64,000 nucleotides of DNA from Clitopilus passeckerianus (lineage: Eukaryota > Basidiomycota > Agaricomycetes > Agaricales > Entolomataceae). The notes under the pieces are model-generated. The model worked only from the letters and a program-made list of their open reading frames with translations. It made no database searches and had not been told where the DNA came from. Position numbers and translations under genes: made by a program. Below are positions 21,798 to 33,549 of this stretch, in pieces. The stretch covers positions 1 through 64,000 of the forward strand of contig CALYLX010000043.1 in NCBI GenBank assembly GCA_944990035.1, written 5' to 3'. Positions within the stretch are counted from its first letter, which is position 1, and every line of letters starts with the position of its first letter.

Positions 21798-23610
21798 ATG
21801 GGTTCCCAGCCTTCCAAGCCTACTGACGCTTCCAAGGAAGTTATCGACGAGAAATACATTGACGCTGTCACTGCTATGTCCTCGCTTCAGCTTTCTTCTC
21901 CGCTTTCCTCCAGCGGAGCCCTGACTGCTCAGGTGTTGGGTTCCTGGGAGGGAGATCTTGCTGCGAATCCCAAAGTGCAGCTGGCTAGGACAATCCTATC
22001 TCATTCGGACATCCGTCAAGCATTGGCGTCGCGCGCTGCACGCATTGACGACGCTCACGTCTTCAACCACGTCGTGGACTTCAAGACTGGGCCTGTGACC
22101 AACCAGAAGAGCAGTGGCAGATGCTGGCTGTTTGCTACCACCAATGTCCTCAGGTACAATATCATGAAGACATTGAAGCTCTCAGACTTCCAACTATCTC
22201 AGGTATGATTTATTGTTCGCTTTAGTTGCCTAGCGCTGACGCCGTATTCCTCCGATTCTAGTCCTACCTGTTCTTCTGGGACAAGCTCAACAAGGCCAAC
22301 TATTTCCTCGAGCTCTCCATCGAGAATGCCGACCTTCCCATCGACGATAGGTTGGTCAATCATCTCTCAGACGACCTCATCAGCGATGGTGGTCAATGGG
22401 ACATGGCTGTCAACCTTATCGAGCATTACGGTATCGTTCCCCAGACCGTCTATCCCGAGTCATTCCATTCTTCCCTCTCCGGCCCTTTGAACGCCCTTAT
22501 TAAGACCAAGCTCCGCGAGCACTCTTTGGTATTGAGGAAATTGGCATCTTCATTGAAGGCCTCTTCTATCCCGGAGGCGGTTGCCCTGTCGACTCTGCGC
22601 TCCAAGAAAGAGGACCTTGTAAAGGAGATTTATACCATCATGACCGCCACCCTGGGCGTTCCTCCTAGCGCTGACAAGAAGTTTGTTTGGGAGTACATCG
22701 ATAAGGATGAAAAGGTCGGCAAATGGGAAGGAACGCCGTTGGAGTTCGCCAAACAGTTCGCGACCAAGCCATACCCAGTCTCGGATTCGTTCTCTCTGAT
22801 TAATGATCCGCGTAATGAGTACTCCAAGCTTTACACTGTTGACAAGTTGGGCAACATCTGGGGCGCTCGACCTGTTCTATGTAAGCTTGATCAGCGTTCC
22901 ATCCCAAATACTAACTTGATCTGTAGATGTCAACACTGAGATCGAGAACATGAAGAACGCCGTGATCAAGGTAATGCTACCCATATGCCACCAATAAACA
23001 TTATCTAACTCAGTCGATCGCGTGTAGATGATTAAAGCAGGTCATCCGGTCTTCTTTGGCTGTGATGTTGGCAAGTTCTCTGAGAACGCTGGTGGTATCA
23101 TGGATACCGCTTTGTTTGAGTATGAGGTACATTTCTTTGGTTATCCTCAGACCTATAGTAGTGAAGTAATGCCTCTCCGTTCAGAATGCCTTCGACATCA
23201 CTCTTGGTCTCACGAAAGCAGATCGTCTGCGTGTGAATGAGTCTGCAATGACTCACGCCATGGTAATTTCAGGCGTTCACCTTGATGACAACGGGAAACC
23301 CGTGCGGTACAAGGTCGAAAACTCATGGGGCAAAGATGCCGGCAAGGATGGATACTTTGTCATGACTGATCGCTGGTTCGAGCAGTGAGTATATTTCAAA
23401 GAGCTTCGGGTCCGCTTTTTGAGCGCTGACGCCATTTATAGATTTGTATACCAGGTGGTTGTTCCGAAGCCCTTCGCGCCTAAGGAGTTGGTCGATGTGT
23501 TCAATTCTGGCGAGAAGGTTGTTCTGCCTCCCTGGGACCCTATGGTAAGTGGCATATTTGTCCAAATCTTTAGTGTATCCTAAAAAGCTGGCTAGGGAAC
23601 TTTGGCCTAG
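21798..23610 (+). CDS. Bleomycin hydrolase (cysteine peptidase C1B)
   Basis: This papain-fold aminopeptidase forms a hexamer with inward-facing active sites and trims peptides; it also inactivates bleomycin and homocysteine thiolactone. The catalytic Cys is in SSGRCWLFA (about residue 109), the His in SAMTHAMVISG, and the Asn in VENSWGKDAGKDG. The N-terminus MGSQPSKPTDASKEVI may be myristoylated (MGxxxS). Introns follow LSQ (from 22204), VLY, AVIK, FEYE and FEQ. A final intron after WDPM leads to the last four residues G-T-L-A with stop at 23610; the C-terminal tail is known to reach the active site in this family. All catalytic residues are present. Confidence 0.96.
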
Positions 23611-23919
23611 ATACTCCGTATACGTTATGACTATTGACCGTTGTATTTGCCACAACAATGAATGTGTACTTCTGAGGCTTTACGGATTACCACAGATTAC
23701 CGTTCAACCGTTTTCATCGCGAAACGCGGTGCCTGGGCAGTGTATGTCCTTTTGTGCCTCACAATGATCCTTTGAGTCGGGATTGAAACGCCTTCGCATA
23801 ACGTAGCCAGCCGTCAGAGCGCGTCAGCCACGGTCCCTGGTGTGAACAAGACCATGATGGAGATAAAACCCAGAGAGTCATTCCGCAAGCAGGTACACTC
23901 TATTCCCCCTTGATTCACT
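23611..23919 (+). other. Gap before the tandem membrane-protein pair
   Basis: Flanking sequence only; no gene, RNA or repeat recognised. Confidence 0.45.
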
Positions 23920-25402
23920 ATGCCTTCACAGCCTGCTCGTAATGGGCTCTCGTTCTTTGGAATGGTGGGAGCAGCCATGGCCGCCCTCAAACTGAAAGAG
24001 AAGTGGGATGAGTGTGAGTAATCGTCTCTATCCAGAGTATTTATCTCTGGCTGACGGGGCCTGCGTGTAGACAAGGCTGTTTCGACTGATGAAGAGGAAG
24101 GTCGTGTGGCCTTGACTTCGCCTTATCGGGATGCTGCTGGTGAGGATGAGGCCCGCATTGCTTTGCTGGACACCGAACTGCCGACCAATGTTCGTCCCAA
24201 GAAAAAGAAGAGCTGCTGCATGTGCTGCGGAATCGAGTACGTACTAACCAGGGATTCATGTTCAGATTATTGAACTATTCATCCAGCTGCGGACTCTTCT
24301 GGAAGGCATTTGGTATCGTCCTTCTCGGGGTGACAATATGGAATGCCATCAAACTCATTCGGTGGGCTGTTACTGTACGCCATTTATTCACATCTGTGCT
24401 CAGAGCTGGGGCTTATATATTTCTACGTAGGATGCACCCACCGGCCTTGAAGGCATGCCAGCTTTCAGCAGCTCTCTGGGCTGCCAAAACGCTCCCTACC
24501 TTTATAACCAATCTACCACTGTCTTTACTGTTCCTCTCAGTGAACATTCAAGCCACACTTTTGACATCAAAGGCGACGCAGTTGGAACCTTCATCATCGC
24601 TCAGGGTGACGCAGATGCGACAGATGTCAAGTATGAAATGACTCTTCGTACTGAGGACGAGACCCTACTCAATTTCATCGGCATTCACTACCCCATACCT
24701 GGCAATCCCACTGTTGACCAGTTGCGTATTACCACCCCCACCCCTATCAAGGCTTGCATGCGCTACGATATCAAGATGTACATTCCTCCGACCCTCAAGA
24801 GATTGCATGTCGCTTCACATGCCAAGATGCACGTTCAATTTGACGCTAACGCTAACGTCGACCTCGATTCATTCTACGTTACAATGTACAAGACGGACCC
24901 ACAGAACATGATCCTCCCAACTACAGGCATTCGCGGGAAGGCCATGTCCCTTGAAGTTACCCGTGGCTGGATTGTCGGAGACGTCGCAATTGTCGAGGAG
25001 AGCAAAATCCAAACCCAGCGAGGCGATGGTGTCGCTAATATTCGTGTCCACCCTTGGGAGCCTGTTGATGGATCCAACCCCGAATCTGCCAACTTGAGTA
25101 CCGTCACCGGTGCTGGAAGGACTGACATTTTCTACATTGCTTCCAAGGCTTGGAAGCGTGTTATCACCAGCTCCCACATGTCCTCGAGGAACGGCGATGT
25201 ATACTTGACGTACAAAGAGGCTGAATTCAATGGCCGTGTCCAGTTGGATTCCAAGTCCTTTAGTGCATCTGGTCTCTCCCCGTTCATGAATAACGAGCCA
25301 GTCGGTGGTGAAACTCCCGAGTGGACCCATTGGAGAGGGGACAAGGACGGTGGTGACTCGATCGTCGTCAGCTCGAGGGGTTGGACCGGCCTCTACTTCT
25401 AG
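23920..25402 (+). CDS. Unknown membrane protein, tandem copy A
   Basis: The start at 23920 reads MPSQPARNGLSFFGMVGAAM. A short hydrophobic N-terminus ends KLKEKWDE. An acidic region follows, then a Lys/Cys patch (KKKKSCCMCCGI) and one clear membrane span (GLFWKAFGIVLLGVTIWNAI). The rest, about 310 residues, is a beta-rich domain with text such as GTFIIAQGDADATDVKYEMT, IRGKAMSLEVTRGWIVGDV and TGAGRTDIFY, ending WTGLYF. Introns follow KWDE, the CCGI patch, and the span (TVT). No named domain is recognised; the repeating short strands suggest a beta-solenoid such as bacterial DUF4097-type adhesins, but that is only a guess. The Cys patch next to the membrane could be palmitoylated. A paralogue with the same exon plan follows directly. 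Confidence 0.8.
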
Positions 25403-25645
25403 ATATTCACTTTGCATGGACAATAACTTATCGTTTAATTACCAATCTGTTGGGCATTAGGCAATCTTGTATAGAATCATGGAAATCAAATCCCACACTC
25501 ACTGTCAGTAACCGAAACGAGATCCCTGGATGATGTCTATCCGAGTATCTCGGTTCGAAGGTCAACGTGTCTGTTGGCAATGTCAGAGACCAATCGCCGT
25601 TCTCCAAGCGCGAAGTGATATTGCTTTCAGCTACTAACCGCAACC

Positions 25646-27116
25646 ATGGCAGGGGCCAATGTTGGGGTGAATGTGTCTTCAGAGGCAAACCGCACATGGC
25701 TGGTCTACCTAGCCACAATAGGTGCTATCATGGCTGCTCTGAAGCTGAGGGAAACTTGGAATGATTGTAAGTACTTGGTTAACGTGAATACGGCCAGTTG
25801 ATTTGAGTCTACACAGACCAGCATACCATGACTGTCGAGGAGGCACGCGTGGAGAATGCTCGACGTGATGCCTCTGGAAACAATGAGCCGAGAATTGACA
25901 TTGAACTGTTGGATCGAAGGCGGCCCGTGAGGAAGGCCAACTGCTGCGTTTGCATGGGGATCGAGTAAGTCATGTCAATCAGGACTTTAAGGATTGAACA
26001 TTTATATTTATATCTAGCTGTGGTCTATTCTGGAAAGCTACTGGTATTCTCCTACTCGGTCTCATTGCCAAGAAGATATTCTTCTGGTCGTTCATTGTTA
26101 GTAGAGTCCTTGAATTTATGTTACTGGGTTTACAACGCCAATTACAGGGATCACCGACAGGTCTAGAAGATATGCCTGCTTTCAGTACTTCTCTCGTTTG
26201 TCGAGAGGCTCCTTTCAAATTCTCTGCTACGTTTAATATACCCGTCCACGCTTCCTCGGCCAGCCATTCATTTGAAACAATCGGCGAGGCCATTGGAACA
26301 TTGCTCATCGCTCAAGGTGCCCCCGATGCGACCGATGTCAAGTACGAGGTGACCATACGCACCGAAGACCAAGCACTCCTGAAGATGGTCGATATCCGAG
26401 AACCTGAACCGGCCACCAAGGAATCCGTTGCTGGCCAATTCCAGATATCCACACCCCGTGCAATCAAGTCTTGCCTGCGGTATGACATCAAGATGTATGT
26501 CCCGCAAACACTAAAGAACCTTCGTATCGCCACCTACACGAAAACACATCTCAAATTCGATCCCGATGCGAATGTCGAACTGGACAACCTCTCCGTCAAC
26601 TTGAAGCGGAAGGACCCCCAAAACATGGTCTTACCGACTGACGGTATCCGTGGCAAGAAGACGACGCTGGAGATAGGGCACGGGTGGATGGTCGGAGACG
26701 TCGCTGTGGTTGAGGAAATGCAAATCACCACCAGGGCTAGTGGGGTCACCAATCTCCATATTATTCCTTCCGAACCCAGAGACATGGACAGCCCCGAACC
26801 AGCCATACTTAGGACGAATACCGGAGCAGGTCGAACCGATATCTTCTATTCAAGTTCCAAGGTTTTCAAGCGACCAATCTCGAGCCGCCATTCTGCAGGC
26901 AAGAGTGATATGTACCTGCATTACAAGAAAGCTGAGTTCGGAGGCAAAGTGTCAATGGAGGCCCCAGGTTTTACCACGTATAACCTTCAATCCTTCACAA
27001 CCACAACACGCAAAAGCCGCGACGAGAAGCAGGACTGGACGCATTGGGCAGGGAACAAGCAAGGTGATGATAGGGTGATTGTCAAGTCGGACGGGTGGGT
27101 GGGACTTTACTTCTAG
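25646..27116 (+). CDS. Unknown membrane protein, tandem copy B
   Basis: It starts MAGANVGVNVSSEANRTWLV. It matches copy A feature by feature: AAIMAALKLRETWND-like N-terminal helix, acidic stretch, Cys patch (KANCCVCMGI), membrane span (GLFWKATGILLLGLIAKKI), then the C-terminal domain with GTLLIAQGAPDATDVKYEVT, RYDIKMYVPQTLKNL, IEGHGWMVGDVAVVEE-like text and final GWVGLYF. Intron positions match those of copy A, which shows that the pair arose by tandem duplication after the introns were in place. The linker sequences have diverged a lot, so the duplication is not recent. The function is unknown. Confidence 0.8.
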
Positions 27117-27208
27117 TTGTTCCGTAGTCTTTAGTTCGCCAATACATGGGATATTAGGGGGTGATTACAAGGCATCTAAGATAATGTTGTTCAGGCCATT
27201 CGCCGCTG

Positions 27209-27949
27209 TTACGCGCTAAGCCGACTATCCGGATCGGCGGTAGAGACAGACGGTGCCGGACCTCGGTTGGCAGCTGCACTGCGTCGTTGAGCAGCTACAG
27301 CTTCAGCCAGGGCCTGCCTTCTCGTTGTAAAGGTTTGGATCACTAGAAGTGCGACAGTCTTTCAAACAAGTGAGTAGGATATGAGGAATCAAAGCCACTG
27401 AGCACGTACTGCAATAACTCCTGCCAAAATAACCCTATCCTTCCACCGGTCGTCCCCGCCAGAATACAATGCTTCCCGCCGGCTTCGTGCCCGCCATGCT
27501 GTCGTAGTTTGTGGTGGAGCTTCATTTGCTCGGAAACCCGTTGCAACACCAGCAGCACTCAGTGGTGTCTTGCCCCGAAGTGCATCATATGCAGCCGTGA
27601 TGGTCTGAAAACGTGCATGCGCTGCTTCCGGTGTAAGCCCTTGGTGGCCCTTGTCGGGGTGATATATACGAACGAGGTCGTAGTCTATTCAGACATATGG
27701 ATCAGAACGACACAATCTATGCAAAGCAGAGGAGTGGGACGAACAGCGGGCTTTTATGTCGCTTTGTGAGGCATTGTGGGGAAGGTGAAAGATTTGGTGA
27801 GGCGTAGGACGAGCATTCTTCGGAAATGGATAAGGATTGGGGGCTCTAGTTGGCACCGTCTGCTGTATTGACCGCCTAGGCGTTGCCAGAACGGACGGAA
27901 TCCTTCGACATTGACAAGGAGGCAATGTGCTCCGGGAAAGCCTGAACAT
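27209..27949 (-). CDS. J-domain protein, probably mitochondrial
   Basis: The N-terminus (MFRLSRSTLPPCQCRRIPSV, continuing basic with no acidic residues) looks like a mitochondrial presequence. The J domain follows: HQIFHLPHNASQSDIKAR, then across an intron YYDLVRIYHPDKGHQG with the HPD motif that stimulates Hsp70, then FQTITAAYDALRG. A membrane span lies near the C-terminus (RVILAGVIA spliced to TVALLVIQTF), and the tail ends DPDSRLSA. Partner would be a mitochondrial or membrane-associated Hsp70. The last intron follows VIA; its acceptor is at TTGAAAG. Which J-protein class it belongs to is not clear. Confidence 0.85.
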
Positions 27950-28135
27950 GATGCGCGTTCACGTGCAAGAAAGGTAAAAATCACTGATCGAATTCATTTC
28001 AAACAAGAAAAAATATGATACAGTCAATGCTTGCGATATACAGCGACTAAGTGTGGATAGAGTAGCGAATCGAGTATCTAATGCGAGGAATGGTTCCATT
28101 TGTAATGGTTGTCTATTTAGTTTGGTATTTCTAGG

Positions 28136-30506
28136 TTAATGACGGTGATTGAGTGATTGCGAAATGTCCGAATGTGAAGAGATTGTAGAGAGTCGTGGAT
28201 CTAAGTATGAGTGGGTTTGAGAATGAGGTGGTGAATGAGGGGATGCAGGTTCATGTGCTTGAGATGATTGTGTTGGAGAGCTGAGTGGTGTGAAGGACCA
28301 TCTACGGGGAAGGAGGGATCCGATGGTGATTGTACCAGAATCCCTAGTGTTTACGCTGGGATGCTCGGTGGTTGTCGGGGAGCCAGTCGGAGAAACGGGA
28401 TATGGCTGCAGATAATGGGGATCAAGAGGGATGTTTTGCTGAGGTGTTGGGTTATACGGCCTGTGGACGTCTTCTTTAGAACCATCGTCACTTTCGTTCG
28501 ACCCCTTTTCTGTTTCGTGCACCAAGGTACTCGAGGAACGAGAAGATGAAGGCGCATCCCGTCTCCAAAGTCTATGAACGCCAGAGTTGATTATGAGATT
28601 GACATACGTGACTAGGATAGTCACTGAGGCAATGACTGCGATTACTAGCCCAATGGCAACACGGGGTATGGGTGCCACGTTGAGGCGTTCGATGAAAGCA
28701 ATGGTGAGGCCAGAACAGACCAGCCGCGATATCGCTAAGAAGCTAGAGAAGACGTCGGCTCCGCGGGTTTTAAAGGGGCGGAATACCAAGAGGGAAATGA
28801 GGACCAATCCCTCGAGGATGACGACGAGGATAATTTGAGCCTCCCCGTTCCCTCTTGCAAAGGCGATAAAGATGGCTTTGAGGAATGTGGCGACGAGGAG
28901 AGGGATGAAGAAGAAAAAGTAGGGAGCTCGATATTGATTGTAGAGCGGGCCATCCGAGAGTAGCTGCACCTTATCGACGTAAAGGTCTTCGGTGGTTGAA
29001 CGCCGTCCCCGTAGCACAGTGTTGATGGCCAGGTAAAGCGCATAGCTGGCAACAGCTAGGAAGGTGATGACAGAAAGGAGGACTGCTAGCCACGAATCCT
29101 TCAACGTCCATTGGTATAGTGAGAATATCATCATCGGGGAAAACACGAATAAGAGCTACAGGCAAACTGAGATCAGCGTGAGTGACATCAAAATCGGGAA
29201 AGAACACATACAAGTCGGATAGACCATGATTTGAGGAATGCGACGTAGTTGAAGTTCACGGCACCGTTCATGCCCCGCCCGCGCAGAATAAATAGTATCC
29301 CATATCCTAACAGAGCAAGGGCGAGAAGTATTGCAACCAGAATGAGCATGATTAGAAAAGCTGTTGTGAAGGTGTTTGCTGTCGCAATGTGCAACGAATT
29401 CACGAAGATGGGGAGTCCGGCTTGGAGGACATTGGAGGAGCTCGTCGTGACTGTCTGAACTCCGCTGGAGCTAGCATCGGTGGCTAGCGATTTGAAGGAA
29501 TTAAATGCAGCTGGCGTTGTAAGGGTATTGGAATTGACGCCAAAGAGGAAATTGTAGGGGCTAAGCTTGCGATTGACATAGCCAACGGCGGATTCAGATG
29601 TCGCGTCCGCCAGCTTCCCTCCGGTGAGGTGGCGCATGTTATCAATAGAGGCTTGGATAGACGAACGTGAAGATGCGGAAATTAGGCCCATAGCCCAAGC
29701 GAAGTTGAGGGTGAAGGCGCGGTAGGTTGATGGATAATTGAGATTAAGGAATGATGTGGATGCTATCGATTGATAGAGAAACAGGAGCTCCAAAAAGCGG
29801 AAAGGGAAAATTGAATCGGGTGAAAAGGAATGCCACAAGGCTAGGAGAGAAGCAAGAATTGTTACTCCTCCCGCTACCCATTCAACAGCGAGCTGATGTG
29901 TAGACCAGCCATTTGAAAGCGTGGCCTGAACGCAGGCTTTGACCTTGCCGGTGCCAACCTCAGCTAAAACCAGTTGGGCAACACCCTCGAGATCTGGAAT
30001 CTTGAACGCTATCCCTGGAATCCGGTCGGCGACTCCAAGAGATTTTGGCAGCGAAATCGAGTCCGATCCAGTGAAGTTGTACATGGGTAGTGGGCAAAGT
30101 GCTCCACCGAAGAGGGAGCACAGGTCAAGAGTGACGTTGACGGGGTGAAGTCCATAAACATTGAGGAGAACATTGGCAGTGACATTGACGTTGGGTTCCT
30201 AGCGAAGAGGTCAGAGGGTGGACATGCGATTGGTCTGATGCGTTGGGGGAACTCACCACACTGGCTGCGGAAATGTTAAATGTGATGGACTGATTCTTGG
30301 CAAAGTATGCGAGTTCGAAACGTTGGATCAGGAGTGTCTCTGGGGGTTCGCAATAGGTAACGGAAGAAGTGACTATAGCGAGTGAGCCCAAGTTAATCCG
30401 AGAATGAATATGACTTACATAGTGAATCTTCGCGTGCATGGCCAACCGCGCAAAGGAGAAGAAGAAGGAAGGTGCAAGCTCGCAACCTGGCGAGGAGAAA
30501 GAACAT
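28136..30506 (-). CDS. TRP-like ion channel / FLC-Pkd2 family membrane protein
   Basis: The start at 30506 gives a signal peptide (MFFLLARLRACTFLLLLLCA). The luminal ML-like domain contains paired Cys (VTYCEPPETLLIQ, LCSLFGGALCPLP) and N-glycosylation sites. Many membrane spans follow (AVEWVAGGVTILASLLALW, FLIMLILVAILLALALLGY, WLAVLLSVITFLAVASYAL, FFFFIPLLVATFLKAIFIAF, IILVVILEGLVLISLLVF). The tail of about 150 residues is Pro/Ser/His-rich and ends SLNHRH. Members include yeast Flc proteins (FAD transport, calcium homeostasis) and S. pombe Pkd2. Which subgroup it belongs to cannot be told. Introns lie after REDSL, SASV and IRL. Confidence 0.9.
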
Positions 30507-31003
30507 AGAGTTGGAAAAACAAGCAGACACAGTCGGGGAGTGATTAGGTTCAACTAAGCCTCTCTTATAGAAAAGTCAGCGGACGCCCTAGTCTTTTGTG
30601 CCCAAAACAGATAAAAGTACCTTGCCGATGTTATTGTTCTTTGTACTGCGGTCACTGTGAGATTGACGAAGGGTTCTTTGCCTCCCTACCTTTTTGTATT
30701 GGCAGGAAACTTGGCAGCCACGCGTTAAACAGCCTGTATATGGCTGGTAGGAGTATTGCTGGCTGCCTGGCTGATGAAACGAGGACTAACAGTGGACCGA
30801 CAAATGCACGTTTTACCGCAGCGCTCCTTTACTCCACCCATATTTTAGTCACGGTCTCGCGCTCGCCGTTGATCCGATGTTCGATCCCCTTTCGTCAATG
30901 TCATTAAGCGATACGGTCACGTGGCCAACCCGGCGGACTCCGAACTCTACACTTTGGTCTGGTCTTCCTCCGTCGTTGCTGTCGTTCATAAAAACCGTAA
31001 ACC
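30507..31003. other. Divergent promoter region between the TRP-like and OSCP genes
   Basis: The two genes are transcribed outward, so this 497-base stretch carries both promoters. No ORF with coding character and no RNA gene were recognised. GTGGCCAACC (about 30921) is a possible but unproven element. Confidence 0.5.
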
Positions 31004-31757
31004 ATGATACTCTCCGCCACCGCCCGCTCAGTTCGCGCTGCTCCTGGTCTGGGACGTCGTGCAGCATCTGCCATTGCCACCAAGTACTCGCAGGCCATTT
31101 ATGGTGCAGCACTCGCCAAGTCACCACAGACTCTCACAAAGGTCCACACGGAGTTGAACAATATCTCCAGCTCCATTAAAACCCAGCCTGAAAACAGCTC
31201 TTTCCTTTCCAACCCCACTCTCTCCTCGACAGAAAGGTCGACTGCACTCTCACAATTTTTCACCAAGTTGGAAGGAGCCGGTGCAAAGAAGGAACCCGTC
31301 TCGGAGATCACCAAGAACCTTTTCAACGTTCTCTCTCAGAATGGTCGCCTTGGAGAGACGCAGGGCGTCATTGAGGGTTTCAATGAACTCGTGGCGGAGT
31401 ACCGAGGAGAGTTGAACGTCATCGTCACGTCTGCAACACCCCTCGCACAGGACGTCTTGACACGTCTGGAGACTTCGCTCAAGCAATCTCAGGCTGGTCA
31501 GAAGGCTAAGGTCCTCAAAATTTCCAACAAAGTACGCAGTGGTATCTTTTGTTCATTTTGAGTCATGTTGCTGACGGCATTCGTATGGAATAGGTGAACC
31601 CCTCCGTCCTTGGTGGAATCATTGTCGACTTCGGTGACAAGACCATCGATCTCTCTGTTCAATCCCAGGTCACTAAGCTTAACAATGCTCTTCAACGTTA
31701 GTGCTTCAGTGTTGTCTTTGCACACTTTTTACTAACCCTCACCACAGAATCCGTTTA
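31004..31757 (+). CDS. ATP5: ATP synthase subunit 5 (OSCP), mitochondrial
   Basis: The start MILSATARSVRAAPGLGRRA is a mitochondrial presequence. The mature part begins near KYSQAIYGAALAK. The delta/OSCP fold is seen in VSEITKNLFNVLSQNGRLGE and in the signature near the C-terminus, VLGGIIVDFGDKTIDLSVQS. OSCP links the F1 head to the peripheral stalk. Introns follow ISNK (from about 31532) and the codons LQ (from about 31694), leaving a final exon for Q-S-V and stop (31748-31757). Length (about 210 residues) is normal. Confidence 0.96.
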
Positions 31758-32550
31758 AGCTCTACACGGAACATATCATTGTATAGTCGAAGGCTCCTTT
31801 AGATTTGCTGTCGGACTAGCATAATTATCATAATCTGGTACTACGCACATTCCTTGCAACGACGTCCGATTACCATTCCTTCACAATCGTGCCCCAACAA
31901 GGAACAACTGAAAATCGGGTTGAGTTCGGGCCCCGGTCCGTCATTCATACTCCTCTCATACTGATAGCCTTCCGAATAAACAAGCGCCCAGGATTGGCAT
32001 TATTGGGCCATACGCTCGCGCATGTTCCACAGGCTCTCAGATCTCATTAGTCAAATTCTCCCTTTCATGTAGTCATCACTGGTCATTTATCGGGCCTGTG
32101 TGTCCACATCAAGCGGTTTCGTCTGGACCTGTCACCACGAGGTAACACAGGATCAATGGGTTATTTCTTTGAACCCTCGACACGTTCCTCGCCGCAATGA
32201 CACTAAGAGGGCACGCTGTGCCCTTTCAATCCTTCTTATGGATTTACCAGTCCTTTCATGAGGCTCTCAACCCTGACCAGCTACTGGACGGTTCATAAGG
32301 TTGCTTTCTGGGGCTCGCTTCCCTTTCATCTTCTACCTTATTCCGTCGGCAAAAATTCTGATTGATCTGGTACCTCGCTTCAAAAATATGCGGACAGGAT
32401 TTGGTTGTGTCTCCGAGATATCCATCGCTCTAGAAACCGAACCTGGCACTGGCTGAAAGCGTATAAAACACGATGTGAAGGTGACAGTCTCGATGAACAA
32501 GTCGGACGAGGAAACTCCCCGCACTCCTCCCCCTCCCCAACTCCTGCAGG
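31758..32550 (+). other. 793-base gap, nothing recognised
   Basis: No long ORF, tRNA-like fold or repeat was found between OSCP and the methyltransferase gene. It probably holds UTRs and the promoter of the next gene. TATAAA occurs at about 32462, 89 bases before the ATG at 32551. Confidence 0.45.
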
Positions 32551-33367
32551 ATGTCTCTGGTCAGAATCCCTTGTATCTTGGTTGCAGCCGTCGGGTTGCA
32601 CGTAGGTGCTACTCCTCCAACTCCTCGCCCCTCCCAAGAGGACAAGCAAATGAAGACTCGGATGGAGAATGGGGTGATGAAGCATCGATCACTCCCGTTC
32701 AGCGTCAAGGTGAGGCTCTTAGAGATGCGCTGGTGACATGCATCTAACGCCCTATCCATAGCTGATTACATGGGGTGCTGCACTCGCCGAGAGCGCAGTC
32801 ATCGCTGCACATCATTGGCGCAAGTCGGAAATAGCCCACAAGGTGCTTGACGGCCTGGTCTGGCGCGGAACCGCAGCCAATATTAAGCCCACTCCGATAT
32901 TCTTCTTTGGAGCTTTCCTTACAGGGCTTGGAGGCTTCATACGCTGGAAGTGCTATCGCACTTTGGGACGATTCTTCACGTTTGAGATGGTTATCCGCAA
33001 GGATCATACCCTTGTAACGTCTGGCCCATACTCGGTTGTTCGACACCCTGGATACACTGGTGCTATCCTCACCATGGCTGGTACGGTGTGTATGCATGCT
33101 TCGCCTGTAAGTTGACAGATCTCTCTCATGATATGCGTCTCGTTGATGGCATCCTGCTAGGGCTCGTGGGCGCGAGAATGTGGTATATTCGACACGACTG
33201 TGGGGCGAGTAGCGACCGGAGTCTTCTTGCTCCTGAGTGGATTCATCGGATCCGGGCTAATGATTCGCATGCCAAAGGAAGATCGTGCACTTAAAGAGAC
33301 ATTTGGGGATCAGTGGGATGACTGGGCGGCACATGTGCCATATCGTTTAATTCCTGGTGTCATCTAG
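32551..33367 (+). CDS. STE14: Isoprenylcysteine carboxyl methyltransferase (Ste14/ICMT-like)
   Basis: ICMT methylates the C-terminal prenyl-Cys of Ras, Rho and fungal pheromones at the ER membrane, using SAM. The start MSLVRIPCILVAAVGLHVG is hydrophobic. Further spans include LITWGAALAESAVIAAHHW and FFFGAFLTGLGGFIRW. The catalytic C-terminal half has the family motifs TSGPYSVVRHPGYTGAI, then after an intron (from 33110) RMPKEDRALKETFGDQWDDW and PYRLIPGVI. RHPxY and the RxxxED...FG...W pattern match isoprenyl-Cys methyltransferases. Mushrooms often carry several divergent ICMT-like genes, so this may not be the main Ste14. Confidence 0.88.
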
Positions 33368-33549
33368 GATTGTATTGGTTTTGTAAGGACGGAATTTTGT
33401 TGTACGACGTGCTGTATGAACTGCCGAGAATTCGGCTTGTACCCCTTGTAATCAATACATTTATTTCTTGGAGAAAGCGTGCTTGATGGACCCTGCATTG
33501 ACAATGTGTATGAAGAAGAACTTTACGTAACGACTAAATTACGTGCTAC

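Noticed and set aside
23920..27116. Assignment of the tandem pair to a named DUF
   Set aside because: I considered DUF7330 but the sequence pattern did not match what I recall of it, so no family is given.
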